Assembly (NCBI GenBank): GCA_963805985.1
Contig: CAWDWG010000006.1
Span: 1-64,000 of the forward strand
Direction of reading: 5' to 3'
DNA length: 64,000 nt
Source of the DNA: Bog-257 sp963805985
GTDB taxonomy: Bacteria > Acidobacteriota > Terriglobia > Terriglobales > Acidobacteriaceae
The notes under the pieces are model-generated. The model made no database searches. It worked only from the letters and a program-made list of their open reading frames with translations, and was not told where the DNA came from. The position numbers and the translations under genes are program-made. Below are positions 26,164 through 36,853 of this stretch, one piece after another (the stretch's first letter is position 1; every line of letters begins with the position of its first letter).

Positions 26164-28371
26164 GTGAGGATGCAATCTGCTAAGACCTCGCTGTTGTGGA
26201 GTACTGGATTCGTCTCCGCCGTGCTGGCGTGTACCCTCGCCACCGCGGCCGATCTGCTTGCGCAACAATCCCCGTCTCCCTGTTCTTCCACTTCCACGGG
26301 GTCTTCGGTCGTGATGTGGCAGCGCATTCCCGGTCATACTCCCGACCCCACGGCTGCAATCGAGGGCGTAGTCTGCGACGTGGAAGGACACACGCTGTCT
26401 GGGGTGAAGATCTCGCTACTCCGCTCCTCAACACCATCGGTGCTGACCGATGGTGAAGGCATCTTCCGCTTGCTGAGCGTGCCGCCAGGAAACTATCAGC
26501 TGCGCGCCGAAAAGGAGAGCTTCTCGTCGATTGATCTTCCCAACACGCAACTGACAAACGGTGAACTGCTCACCGTCCAGTTGTTGCTGCCACCGTTGTC
26601 GCCGCCCTTCGTATCGAATCGCGTTCCCGGTGGTCTGCCGGGCGCGACCGGACTCATGTCTCCCGAGTCGATTGCCTCGATGTACTGGAATCCGCTGCAG
26701 ACGCTGGAACCGCCCGCTCCCTGGCCGCTGGCCAATCAATCCGAACTGGTGCCTCCTGAATCAGCGAACTTTTCTGCCGCACCGTATCGCTGGTGGGCCT
26801 ACATGCCGACCTGGCAGAGATACGCGAAGCCGGGCGACTATCCCTACGTGAAGTCCCACTGGTACGATCCGTTCAATCGCAACCGCATCAAGGGCGATGA
26901 ACCCATCTGCGGGCAGAGCTGGTTTCTGGATCTGACGGCGAGCAGCATCAGCGCCTTCGACATTCGGCGCCTGCCCGTCCCCAGTGGCCTCACAACCCAA
27001 TCGCCCAACAGCGAAGGTTTCTTTGGGAAAGGCGAACAGTTTTTTGGCTCCCAGACTTTTCTGTTCCAGGCGGATCTGTTTCAGGGTGATGCCAGCTTTC
27101 GACCGGTCGACTGGCAATTTCGCTTTACCCCGGTCGTCAACCTGAACTTCCTTCAGACCCGGGAGCGCGGCTTGGTCAATGTCGATCCCGCGGAAGGTAT
27201 CAACCGCTTCGATGACTACACTGGAATTCAGGAAGCCTTCGTAGAGGCGAAGATCCACGACCTGAGCCCGAACTTCGACTTTATCTCGGTCCGCGCCGGG
27301 ATTCAGCAGTTCGTCAGCGACTTCAGAGGATTTCTCTTCTCGGAGCAGCAGCCCGGCATCCGGCTGTTCGGCAACCTGCGCTCCAACCGCCTGAACTACA
27401 ACCTTGCTTACTTCTATTTCCTCGAGAAAGACACCAACAGTGGGCTGAATACCTTCAACCAGCGCCATCAGCAGGTGTACATCGCCAACCTTTATATTCA
27501 GGATTTCCTGACCAAGGGATACACCACCGAATTCAGCTTCCACTACAATCGCGACGATCCCAGTCTGCATTACAACGATAACGGTTTCCTGGTGCGCCCC
27601 GCGCCAATCGGCGACGTCGTTAACGGGAATGTCCTCGAGCACGGCATTCGCGCCTACTATCTGGGCTGGACGGGCAACGGCCACATAAAGCGCATCAATG
27701 TCAGCAATGCTTTTTATCAGGCACTCGGCCACGATACCTTCAATCCCATTGCCGGCCGGCCAGTCAACATCGACGCGCAGATGGCTGCACTCGAGCTGTC
27801 GGTCACCAAGGACTGGGTTCGCTATTACACCTCGTTCTTCTTTGCTTCGGGAGATGGCGCTTATCGCTTCGGTCCCACACGCAGCGGCACCGCGCACGGC
27901 TTTGACACCATCGTCGATGACACAAACTTTGCTGGTGGGCCGTTCAGCTTCTGGGACTCGGAGGGCATCGTGCTGACCAGCACCGGTGTCAACCTGACGA
28001 ATCCTGCCAGCCTCTTGCCCAGCCTGCGCAGCAACAAAGAGGAAGGGCAGGCGAACTTCGTCAATCCCGGCATTTACATCTTCAATGCGGGCGCGGATTT
28101 CAACCTGACGACGAAGCTAACCGCGTTCGCCAATAGCAGCTACCTGCGCTTTGATCGTACCGAGCCGCTGGAGATCCTGCTTTTTCAGAATCCGATCCGG
28201 CACAGCATCGGCGAAGATCTGGGATTCGGCATCAGGTATCGTCCTCCGCTTTCGGAAAACATTGTAGTCACGGCCGGAGAGTCCAATCTGTTTCCCGGCG
28301 CTGGCTTACAGAACATTTACAACAGCAAGGTCCTGCTCTCCGGCTTTGCCAGCGTGGCACTGACGTTCTGA
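26164..28371 (+). CDS. Outer-membrane beta-barrel protein with carboxypeptidase-like regulatory domain; candidate porin of a cytochrome conduit
   Basis: 735 residues from GTG 26,164 (ATG at 26,170 is equally possible). A signal peptide (GFVSAVLACTLATAADLLAQ) is followed by a small Ig-like carboxypeptidase regulatory domain (IEGVVCDVEGHTLSGVKISL...PPGNYQLRAEKESF). A long aromatic beta-rich domain then has alternating strands such as YNLAYFYFLEK and TTEFSFHYNR and ends ASVALTF, the terminal Phe typical of Bam-assembled barrels. The decaheme cytochrome gene follows after only 9 nt. By analogy with porin-cytochrome conduits it could hold a cytochrome across the outer membrane, but no known porin family was recognised. 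Confidence 0.75.
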   Translation: MRMQSAKTSLLWSTGFVSAVLACTLATAADLLAQQSPSPCSSTSTGSSVVMWQRIPGHTPDPTAAIEGVVCDVEGHTLSGVKISLLRSSTPSVLTDGEGIFRLLSVPPGNYQLRAEKESFSSIDLPNTQLTNGELLTVQLLLPPLSPPFVSNRVPGGLPGATGLMSPESIASMYWNPLQTLEPPAPWPLANQSELVPPESANFSAAPYRWWAYMPTWQRYAKPGDYPYVKSHWYDPFNRNRIKGDEPICGQSWFLDLTASSISAFDIRRLPVPSGLTTQSPNSEGFFGKGEQFFGSQTFLFQADLFQGDASFRPVDWQFRFTPVVNLNFLQTRERGLVNVDPAEGINRFDDYTGIQEAFVEAKIHDLSPNFDFISVRAGIQQFVSDFRGFLFSEQQPGIRLFGNLRSNRLNYNLAYFYFLEKDTNSGLNTFNQRHQQVYIANLYIQDFLTKGYTTEFSFHYNRDDPSLHYNDNGFLVRPAPIGDVVNGNVLEHGIRAYYLGWTGNGHIKRINVSNAFYQALGHDTFNPIAGRPVNIDAQMAALELSVTKDWVRYYTSFFFASGDGAYRFGPTRSGTAHGFDTIVDDTNFAGGPFSFWDSEGIVLTSTGVNLTNPASLLPSLRSNKEEGQANFVNPGIYIFNAGADFNLTTKLTAFANSSYLRFDRTEPLEILLFQNPIRHSIGEDLGFGIRYRPPLSENIVVTAGESNLFPGAGLQNIYNSKVLLSGFASVALTF

Positions 28372-28380
28372 GCTGAATCG

Positions 28381-31300
28381 ATGATGCGACGGCTCTTCAA
28401 AACTCGCAGCGCACGAATCGTAGCCATGATGGCCTTCGTCTGCGCCTTGGTCGCGCTCTTCAGCTCGCATGCGCGAACCGCGCCGGCGGGCCGTCCCGCC
28501 ACATGTCAGGCGCAATCAGCTTCCGATCAGCAAAGCGGCGCAAACATTCTCCTCGAGCAGTCGCAGGAGCAGATGAACCAGAAGTCCGACGGCTGCAACA
28601 GCTGTCATGCTCCCACCGACAGCCCGACCATGCATACCACGGGCACAGTCAGGATCGGCTGCACCGATTGCCACGGCGGCAATGCGCAGGTCGTCCGCCC
28701 AGCCGGCGTGCAGCCGGGCTCGCCGGAGTACATCTCGCTTACTAAGCAGGCGCACCCCAAGCCGCGCATTCCAGAGAACGCCTGGAACTCTGCCAATCCG
28801 GTTCGCGCTTACACCAAGTGGTTGAAGGAAGACGCCGAATACATCAAGTTCATCAATCCTGGCGATCTGCGCGTAGCCGAAGAGACCTGCGGCCGCTCCG
28901 GCTGCCACATGACCGAAGTGCGCAAAGTACAAACCAGCATGATGACGCACGGCGCAATGTTGTGGGGCGCGGCGCTCTACAACAACGGAGCATTCCCGCT
29001 GAAGAATCCTCACTTCGGCGAAAGCTATGGCCGCGATGGACTCCCGCAGCGGTTGCAGACTTATCCTCCGCCGAGTGAGGAAGAGATCGAGAAGAAAGGT
29101 GTACTGCCCTATCTCGAACCACTCGAGCGCTGGGAAATTTCGCAGCCCGGCAACGTATTGCGCGTCTTCGAACGCGGCGGTGAGAAGAAGGGCGAGATTG
29201 GTAATCCGAACCTCGAAGAGACGAACGGCAATCCGGACGTCAAGCTCAGCTTCCGCGGCTTCGGGACCTTGCTGCGCACCGACCCGACCTTCCTCGGTTT
29301 GCAGAAGACGCGACTCCTCGATCCGCTGCTCTCGTTTCCCGGAACCAACGATCAGGCCGGCGACTACCGGGCCAGCGGCTGCAGTGCCTGCCACGTGATC
29401 TACGCCAATGATCGCGCGCCCGAGCATTCCGCCGGCTACGCGCAATACGGCAACCTGGGGCAGAGCGCAACCTCGGATCCCACAATTCAGAAGGGTGTGT
29501 CAGGCCATCCCATCAAGCACGAGTTCACGCGCGCCATCCCGTCAAGCCAGTGCATGGTGTGCCACATGCATCCCGGAACCAACATGGTCGCTACGTACTT
29601 TGGCGACACCTGGTGGGACAACGAGATGGATGGCGACAAGGGCATGTATCCCGCCAAGCAGCGCAATGCCAGCCCCGAGTTTCAGCAGCAGGTGCAGACG
29701 CGTAATCCCGAGCGCACTGCCATTCGCGGAAATTGGGCCTCTGTCGACTTTCTCGAAAAGACCGGAACTCCCGAGTTCAACAAGAACTTGAAGTACACAC
29801 AGTTCGCCGACTTTCACGGTCATGGATGGATCTTCCGCGGCGTCTACAAACACGATCGCAAGGGCAACTGGCTCGATGCCGAGGGCAATGTCATTGCGCC
29901 AGAAGATCCCGACAAGTTCGGCAAGGCTGTGCATCTGGAAGATATTCATCTGAAGAAGGGCATGCACTGCATCGACTGCCACTTCCAGCAGGACAGTCAC
30001 GGCAACGGCAAACTCTACGGCGAGACGCGCAACGCCATCGAAGTCGACTGCGTCGACTGCCACGGCACCATCGAGCAACGCGCGACGTTGATGACATCCG
30101 GTATCGCCGCTCCTGCCGGTGGCACGCATCTCGATCTGCTGCGCACTCCCTGGGGCGAGCGCCGCTTCTATTGGAACAGCGGCAAGCTCTTTCAGCGCTC
30201 CATGCTCGAGAAAGATCAGCAGTGGGAGGTCGTGCAGGTGCTCGATTCCATCACTCCCGGCAACGATCACTACAGCGAGAAATCGCGGCTGGCCAAGACC
30301 ATCCAAAAGGACAGCGCCTCATGGGGCGATGCGCGCGTCGAGCCGGCCAAGCTGGCGCACGAAAACAGCCGCATGACCTGTTACGCCTGCCACAGTTCTT
30401 GGGCGCCGACCTGCTACGGCTGCCATCTCTCGATGACCGCCAACCAGCGCATGCCGATGCTCCACAACGAAGGCCTGATCACGCGCAACTGGACCTCGTA
30501 CAACTTCCAGATTCTGCGCGACGACATCTACCTGCCTCGGCATCGACGGCACCGTCACCGGCCATCGCGTCGCGCCGGTGCGGTCGGCATGCGCCGTCCT
30601 TGTCAGTTCGCAGAACGCCGATCGCGACTGGATCTACTACCAGCAGCAAACGATCTCCTCCGAAGGCTTCAGCGGGCAAGCGTTCAGTACTTTCGTTCCT
30701 CACACCGTACGTGCGAAGGAGACCAAGCAATGCACCGATTGCCACGTCTCCAAGGCGGGCGACAACAACGCGTGGATGTCGCAACTGCTCATGCAGGGCA
30801 CGAACTTCATGAACTTCATGGGCCGGTACATTTACGTCGCCACCGGAAGCAAGGGTTACGAAGCAGTTGCGGTCACCGAACACGACGAGCCACCAGCCGT
30901 CATCGGCAGCGATCTGCAGAAGCTCGCCTATCCCGCCGACTATAACGAACACATTAAGAAGAAGCTGGAACTTACAGAAACTTATGGTCATGCTGGATCG
31001 GACATTCTCCATCACAGCGACGAGATTCTGGACGTCCAGGCGCGCGGTGAATACCTCTATGCCGCCATGGGACGCGGCGGCTTCCGCATCTACGACATCG
31101 CCAACCTCGACGACAAGGACTTCTCGCAGCGCACGATAACGGCGCCGGTCTCGCCCTGGGGCCAGCGCTTCTATGTGCCGACAAAATACGCGATGGCGGT
31201 CGCCACCCCCACAACTCTCGGCGTCGATCCCTTGCGCACGCAGAATCCTGAGAACGAAGAGCAGAAGATCTCCCTCATCTACGGTTTCCTCTACGTCGCC

Positions 31301-32240
31301 GACAAAGAGGAAGGCCTGATCGTCATCGGCGATCCCAGCATGAAGAGTAAGGGTGGCATCGGTGTCGGGACATTGCTCGATGGCGATCCCTCGAACAACT
31401 TCATCAGTCGCGCCAAGACCTTCAATCCCAATGGCGCCTTGACAGGCGCACGCCGTATCACCATCGCCGGCACCTACGCCTACATCCTGTGCGATCACGG
31501 CCTGGTGGTTGTGGAATCTCCAATCCCCTCGACCCCAAGGTTGCCGCGGAAGTTGGCGCGCCATTCCTCGTTGAACCCACAGGCATTGCCATTCAGTTCC
31601 GCTACGCGTTTGTCGTCGATCACGAAGGACTCAAAGTGCTCGACGTAACTCAGCTCGATCATCCGACGCCTGTCAGCGGCGCTGCTGGTGCCGCATCGAA
31701 GACGCGCGCAACGTGTATGTCGCTCGCACCTACGCCTATGTCTCGGCCGGCAAGCAGGGGATCGTCATCGTCGATGTGGAGCAGTCCGAGCATCCTAAGT
31801 TCGATCAGGTCCTTCAACGCCGATGGCGCGATGAACGACGTCAACGATCTCAAGATTGGAATGGTCTCTTCGGAAGCCTTTGCCTTCGTCGCCGACGGAA
31901 AGAATGGCTTGCGGGTGGTGCAGCTGCTATCGCCAATGGACGATCCGCTATTCGAGGGATTCAGCCCGCGTCCCATGCCAGGTTGATTGCCAGCCGTCGG
32001 ACCGCCGGCCCAGCGCTGGCCATTTCCAAGGGCATCGATCGCGATCGGGCCGTGGATGAAAGCGGCAATCAGCTGGCGGTGTTTGGACGCCGCGGAGCGC
32101 GGCCCTTCAACCTGCAAGAAATGCAGAGGATGTATCTAAGGGATGGGCAAGTCTACACCGTCTCCGACAGCCCCCCTGGACCGGCACTGTCGCCGACCGA
32201 GCCGCAACAGGCGTCGGCTGGCGTCTCTCCTACCAAGTAA
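28381..32240 (+). CDS. Giant decaheme cytochrome c with C-terminal LVIVD-repeat propeller, about five frameshifts
   Basis: Start ATG 28,381, 9 nt after the barrel gene; signal peptide VAMMAFVCALVALFSSHA. Heme sites in the first frame: CNSCH (residue 72), CTDCH (94), CGRSGCH (170, a CX4CH), CSACH (334), CMVCH (391), then CIDCH, CVDCH, CYACH and CYGCH. A tenth, CTDCH, follows the first frameshift (about 30,535). After it come six LVIVD-type repeats, for example YLYAAMGRGGFRIYDIANL, FLYVADKEEGLIVIGDP and YAYVSAGKQGIVIVDV. More frameshifts lie near 31,510, 31,685, 31,810 and 31,982; the corrected end is at 32,240, giving about 1,280 residues. Heme-rich and propeller parts together suggest a periplasmic or cell-surface electron carrier with a protein- or mineral-binding surface. 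Confidence 0.85.
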
Positions 32241-32248
32241 ATTTTTTC

Positions 32249-32311
32249 TTGTCATCCTGAGCGGAGGTGCGCTTCTTTTGCGCGCCGGAGTCGAAGGATC
32301 TGCGGTTCGCC
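32249..32311. repeat. Dispersed intergenic repeat, copy 2
   Basis: Starts TTGTCATCCTGAGCGGAG and ends GTCGAAGGATCTGCGGTTCG, matching the ends of copy 1. It occupies the whole space between the two convergent cytochrome genes. A T-rich run (AATTTTTTCTTG) just before it could help terminate the plus-strand operon. Confidence 0.7.
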
Positions 32312-32316
32312 TTTCG

Positions 32317-33732
32317 CTACATCCCTCCAACCGTTCCCCGCAGCTGTTGAATCGTGTAATTGTGCTTCGGAAACTGCTCCTTGCGCCAGTCGTGATATTG
32401 GTGACAATCCGAGCAGCGAGCGTTGGCGGCATCGTGTTCGGCTCCGCTTTCGCGGTGGCAGGCCTGGCAGGCCTTGATCTTCGGCAACAGAATGTCCGAC
32501 GTTAGCTTACTGGTCGGCGCATCGCCGTGACACGCGGTACAGGTCAGCAGGCGGTGTGCATCGTGATCGAAGTCGGCATGATTCAGCCAGCGTACCGGAA
32601 TCGACGACTTGGCCACCGCCGGAATCGGGGGAATGGAATACGTGGCGACGGATGGAACCGCGCCCTCACGCTCGATCATGGTGTGGCACAGCTTGCAGCC
32701 CTTATCGAAGAGCAGCCGATCGGCATAGGTGACCTGCCAGTTGATCCACTCTTCGCGCGTATGCGGAGGCGGCGGCATGGGCGGCAGAATGTTGCCGCTC
32801 AGAATGCGATTGGGCGGCAGCGGCTCCGACAGCGCATTGGGATGGGTCGCGAAGTAATCGGTGTACTTCTTGACCAGGAAAGCCTGCACTACCTCAGGCT
32901 TGTCGTGCGGAACCGACTCGTTGAAGCGCTTATCAAATTGCAGATCCTTCGTATGGCAGGCCGCGCACTGCGTCGCGTAGCGGATTGGCGACATGTAAGC
33001 GTGCGGCAGCACTTCCCTGCTGATACTTCCCTCGGTCGTCGGCATCGCATCTTTTTCCGATGCCGAGACGGTTTTCATCCCACCCAAAGCGTACGGCCAC
33101 GCTCCCTCTTCGCCGGTTAACCGATGACAATCCTGGCAGGTAAGCTGCACGGGACCGTTCGGGCCGGCGAGGTTCTTCTTGAGATGTGCAAAATGATTCA
33201 GCTTGACCGTTCCGGGATCGAAGCCGGGTTTCAGTTCGACAAACTCCGGATGGCGCGCGCCATCGAATCCCCGAACACTCTCGAAGTAACGAAGCTGCCC
33301 TGTCTTCACCCGCAGATTGGTGTGGCATTGCGTACAGGTAGAACTGGCAGTGTGCGCCAACTTCACCGGGCCCTTATGTTCGACGTGACAGGAACCACAA
33401 GCCGGCGTGAATTCGACTTTGCTGGGATGATGCGCCGGAGCATCGTGGCAACTGAGACAGGCGGTGTCCTTGACCTCGGTGCGAAATGCGCCACGCTCGG
33501 TCACATGACAAACTTGGCACTGCTTGCCGAAAACGGCATGCGCGGACGAGAGCGGTCCGCTGCTGTAGACCTTCTGCCCGGTCGCTCGCGACGACAAGAA
33601 CCAGGCCACAGCGATAACCGGCACCAGCACTGAAAGATAGAATCGCCAGCTGCGCAGCGGATGCTTGCGCGCGAAGTACTGCAGGTCCATGCGCCTGGCC
33701 AGCGTCTTGGTTGTGCGTATGTTTCGCGCCAT
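32317..33732 (-). CDS. Membrane-anchored decaheme cytochrome c
   Basis: 471 residues, intact. A single N-terminal membrane anchor (FYLSVLVPVIAVAWFLSS) is preceded by basic residues, so the heme part faces the periplasm. Ten CxxCH sites are present: CQVCH, CLSCH, CGSCH, CTQCH, CQDCH, CAACH, CKLCH, CTACH, CQACH and CSDCH, with extra His residues that could be distal ligands. It resembles NapC/NrfH-like and cytochrome c7-type carriers only in general design. It is the last gene of the minus-strand operon, 9 nt after the b-type cytochrome stop, and should take electrons from that protein (or give them to it) in the periplasm. Confidence 0.9.
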   Translation of the reverse strand: MARNIRTTKTLARRMDLQYFARKHPLRSWRFYLSVLVPVIAVAWFLSSRATGQKVYSSGPLSSAHAVFGKQCQVCHVTERGAFRTEVKDTACLSCHDAPAHHPSKVEFTPACGSCHVEHKGPVKLAHTASSTCTQCHTNLRVKTGQLRYFESVRGFDGARHPEFVELKPGFDPGTVKLNHFAHLKKNLAGPNGPVQLTCQDCHRLTGEEGAWPYALGGMKTVSASEKDAMPTTEGSISREVLPHAYMSPIRYATQCAACHTKDLQFDKRFNESVPHDKPEVVQAFLVKKYTDYFATHPNALSEPLPPNRILSGNILPPMPPPPHTREEWINWQVTYADRLLFDKGCKLCHTMIEREGAVPSVATYSIPPIPAVAKSSIPVRWLNHADFDHDAHRLLTCTACHGDAPTSKLTSDILLPKIKACQACHRESGAEHDAANARCSDCHQYHDWRKEQFPKHNYTIQQLRGTVGGM

Positions 33733-33741
33733 GGTCCTGTC

Positions 33742-34663
33742 TTAATAACGCAACGCGACTACTGCGTGCACCGCTCCCAGCAGCAACAGCGCATAGGACA
33801 CCGGTATGTGAATCAGCAGCCAGCCATGCAGGACGCGGTGATAGCGAGCCTGCTGGTCCAGTTCCCGCTTCTCTTCGCAGATGTTCGCCAGATCGTTGAC
33901 GCTTTCGTGCAAGCCCTGCGGCAGCAGCGCACTCAACTGCTGAAACAGTGCCTGCGAACGCGCGGGATTAGCCAACGGCGAATTCCGTGCTCCCGCCATG
34001 CTCAAGAAACGGTCGCATGCGATCGCCAAAGAACTGTCGCAGATGCGTGCCAGCTTCTTCGTCGACTTGTAATCCCGAGGCGACGGTGAGACCGCCCATG
34101 GTGCCCGCAGCGGCGGCGGACGCTCGTTGTTCCTCCGTGGCCCGCGACAGGCCGCCGGTTAGAGTCGCACAGGTCTCCTCTACAATCTTCTCCGCCTCTT
34201 CGACCAGTTGCAGTCGCACGCGGCCGATCTGCTCGTAGATGGTTTCCATCGGAATGTGCTCGGTCGTGAAGCGCGGCATGTAATGTTGCAGCACCGCTCC
34301 AAAGATTCCGCTGACGAAAACCACGACGAACATCCACATGATCACGCGGGTCAGCCCGATACCGAAGTGAAAGCCGGCGTGAAACAGGATGATGGGAAAG
34401 CTGAGGGTGCCGAGCCAGAGATGCCCGCGCATCCAGGATTGCGTGCGGCCTAAGCGCCAGATGGGAACCTTCTTGCGCGCGCCCAGTGCTCCGGCAAACA
34501 GCATGAATGCCGAGCCGATGCTGCCGTAGATCAGGCCCATCGTGCTTCCGCCAGTCGCGCCTTGCAGCGAATTGCGGCTGTAGACGATGTAGACCGCCGT
34601 CGCTACCAGCAGCCCTGCCAGGCTGCCGATGAACCACTTGCGATGCGTGCGGTCAATGCGCAA
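33742..34663 (-). CDS. b-type membrane cytochrome, one frameshift
   Basis: The start is a TTG at 34,663 supported by AAGGAG 9 nt upstream, located inside the last codons of the preceding gene. Four membrane helices are seen in the first part (WFIGSLAGLLVATAVYIVY; GLIYGSIGSAFMLFAGALGA; LWLGTLSFPIILFHAGFHFG; RVIMWMFVVVFVSGIFGAVL). Candidate heme His residues are in RGHLWLG and FHAGFHFG. After a frameshift near 33,990 the protein continues with a helical cytoplasmic or periplasmic section and a last helix RVLHGWLLIHIPVSYALLLL with two more His. About 305 residues. A diheme quinone- or FeS-linked membrane electron carrier is inferred; the exact family is uncertain. Confidence 0.75.
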
Positions 34664-34666
34664 GAG

Positions 34667-36853
34667 TTAGTGCTCCTTCTTGGCCGGCGTCGCTTGCTTC
34701 AGCAATCCGGCAAAAAACTCCGGCGGATTCACGCGGTGGGCGGCGTCGTGCGGGCAGGCGTAAACACAACTGGGCTCCTCGTGGTCCAGACATAGATCGC
34801 AGGACGTGGCCTTGACGCGTACGCCGGCAACCTTGCGTCCGGGATGCGCCGGGTCGTCCACTTGCGCTGCAAATGGGTGCATGTTGATGTTGCCGTATGG
34901 ACAGTTGTTCGCGCACTGGCCGCAGCCAATGCACCAGTCCTCGATGATCACCTCCAGCGAATTGCTCCGGCGGATGGAGCCAACCGGACAGCCGACCATG
35001 CACAACGGATCGCGGCACTGGCGGCATGAGGTCGCTACCAGGTATTTGTCAAAGCGCAGCCCTTCGCGGATCAGGCGGCTTACGCCGTCATGCGCATCGG
35101 CGCAGGCGCGCACACACTGGTCGCAACGCGTGCAGCGGTCAAGGTCCAAGATCAGCAGGCTCTGCGCTTCCACCAGACCCTGGGCCAGGAACTGGTCGAC
35201 GGGCACGCTCTCCAATTGCGTGACGCGCGCCCGATTGGCGGCGACGTGCTCGGCGGCTTCCGCTTCCAGCTTCTGCCGCACGTCGGGAAACTGATTGAGC
35301 ATCTGCTGGAAATCTTCACCAGCGATCTTCACCACCTCGACATGATCGATGGCGGTACAGGTCGCGGTGCGCGTGGTTCCGGTCAGCAACGCCATCTCGC
35401 CGAAGTACGATCCCCGCGGCAGGTAGGCCAGCACAATTTCGCCGCCGGGGCGCCGCTCGGACACCTTCACGAAGCCCAGGCGCACCAGATAGAAGCTGTC
35501 GGCAGCATCGCCCTGGGTGCAGATCACCTGCCCCGGCAGATAACGAATCAGTTCCACGCGGTCGCGTAATTGATCGATGAACTCCGGCGTCAACGACGCC
35601 AGCACCGGCACGCCGCGCAGATGCGAGTCCAGCGCCCGTCGCTTGTAAGTGCGATCGAGCTGCTCGCGGAAGCTCTTGTTGCGCTGCATGATGTCGAGAA
35701 CGTTGCGCAACATCTCGAGCATGGTGCAGTCCGTCGCCGCCCGCACCGTGGCAGAGCGCGGATAGTAGTTCATGCAGGTCATCTCGCCGAATAGCTCGCC
35801 CGGGCCAAGTTCGGCGATGGGATGATCGTAGGGCAGATCGACCGGGGCATCGATGGGAATGAACGCGCGCGAACCTTCTTCACTTCTGCTGTGACGATCG
35901 CGCGGCGCGAGCAGGCTTTTCATCTTGCTGAGAAAGCCCTGGTGATTGACCTCTGTCTTGACGTGCGCGATGTTGCTGTCCAGATAGACGTCGGCCTTCC
36001 CTTCCAGAATGTAGAAAGCGGTGGCGCCGAATTCACCTTCCCGGCAGATGATGTCGCCGGCGCGGAAATGGCGCTCGACAATCGCGTTGGCATTCAGTTC
36101 AAGAAAGGTGCCGGAAACATTCTTGAAGATGGGCAAGCCCAGCAGCTCTTCGGTTGGAGCGGGGTCGCCGGACAATTTCGTACCGACCACGCGCTTATTG
36201 GTCAGCGCGCCGGTTGGGCACGACACCATGCATTCGCCGCAGGAGACGCAGGTCGAGTCGCCCATCGGCAGGTTGTTATCAAACGCGACGCCCGCCTGAT
36301 AACCCTTGCCGCGCCGCGCCAGGACCCAGTTGTGGCGGATGTCATCGCAGCCGCGGATACAGCGGTCGCAGAGAATGCAAGACTCATGATCGACGGCGAT
36401 GGCGATGGAGGAATCGTCGTGTCCGCGTGGCGTGCTGCGCCGCGGAAACCGCGACTGCTGAAGTCCCGCAGCCGCAGCCAAACGCTCGAGCTCGCAGTCG
36501 CCGGAATGCTGTTGACGCGCGCAGGGAGCAGGATGGTCCGCCATCAACAATTCCAGCAGCGTGTGGCGAACGTTCTGCACCGGAGCGGTGCCGGTGCTGA
36601 CCTTCATTCCCGGCTCGGCCTGGCGAATGCACGACGCGGCATAGACTCGCTGTCCCAAATCCACCACACAAACGCGGCAGACGCCGACGGGATTTTCGTT
36701 TTGCTGATGGCAGAGCGTCGGAATAGCGATGCCGTTGAGGCGCGCGGCATCGAAGATGGTCGTTCCTTGCGGAACGGAGACGACCGTGCCATCGATCGTC
36801 AGCTCGATCATCGGCTGAGAAGCCGCTCTGGTACCGGTTCCGTCGGGACTCAT
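34667..36853 (-). CDS. Multi-cluster iron-sulfur protein with two embedded cyclic-nucleotide-binding domains
   Basis: 728 residues; ATG 36,853 overlaps the preceding stop (ATGA). Domains in order: NuoG/HoxU-like 2Fe-2S (C-x10-C-x2-C-x11-C around GVCRVCVVDLG); a His-Cys cluster region ADHPAPCARQQHSGDC in which one canonical Cys is Gln; two 4Fe-4S sites CILCDRCIRGC and CVSCGECMVSCP. Then come two CAP-type cNMP domains with complete phosphate cassettes, FGEMTCMNYYPRSATV and FGEMALLTGTTRTATC. The C-terminal four-cluster ferredoxin is like DmsB/HybA (CTRCDQCVRAC, CRQCRDPLCMVGCP, CIGCGQCANNCP, CDLCLDHEEPSCVYACP). It would pass electrons from NuoEF to the membrane cytochrome, with ligand control by cAMP or cGMP inferred. 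No catalytic molybdopterin or hydrogenase domain is present. Confidence 0.88.
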   Translation of the reverse strand: MSPDGTGTRAASQPMIELTIDGTVVSVPQGTTIFDAARLNGIAIPTLCHQQNENPVGVCRVCVVDLGQRVYAASCIRQAEPGMKVSTGTAPVQNVRHTLLELLMADHPAPCARQQHSGDCELERLAAAAGLQQSRFPRRSTPRGHDDSSIAIAVDHESCILCDRCIRGCDDIRHNWVLARRGKGYQAGVAFDNNLPMGDSTCVSCGECMVSCPTGALTNKRVVGTKLSGDPAPTEELLGLPIFKNVSGTFLELNANAIVERHFRAGDIICREGEFGATAFYILEGKADVYLDSNIAHVKTEVNHQGFLSKMKSLLAPRDRHSRSEEGSRAFIPIDAPVDLPYDHPIAELGPGELFGEMTCMNYYPRSATVRAATDCTMLEMLRNVLDIMQRNKSFREQLDRTYKRRALDSHLRGVPVLASLTPEFIDQLRDRVELIRYLPGQVICTQGDAADSFYLVRLGFVKVSERRPGGEIVLAYLPRGSYFGEMALLTGTTRTATCTAIDHVEVVKIAGEDFQQMLNQFPDVRQKLEAEAAEHVAANRARVTQLESVPVDQFLAQGLVEAQSLLILDLDRCTRCDQCVRACADAHDGVSRLIREGLRFDKYLVATSCRQCRDPLCMVGCPVGSIRRSNSLEVIIEDWCIGCGQCANNCPYGNINMHPFAAQVDDPAHPGRKVAGVRVKATSCDLCLDHEEPSCVYACPHDAAHRVNPPEFFAGLLKQATPAKKEH

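Noticed and set aside
26761..27897. 378-codon minus-strand frame opposite the outer-membrane protein
   Set aside because: Shadow of a beta-barrel gene with signal peptide and C-terminal Phe; no ribosome-binding site or known motif.
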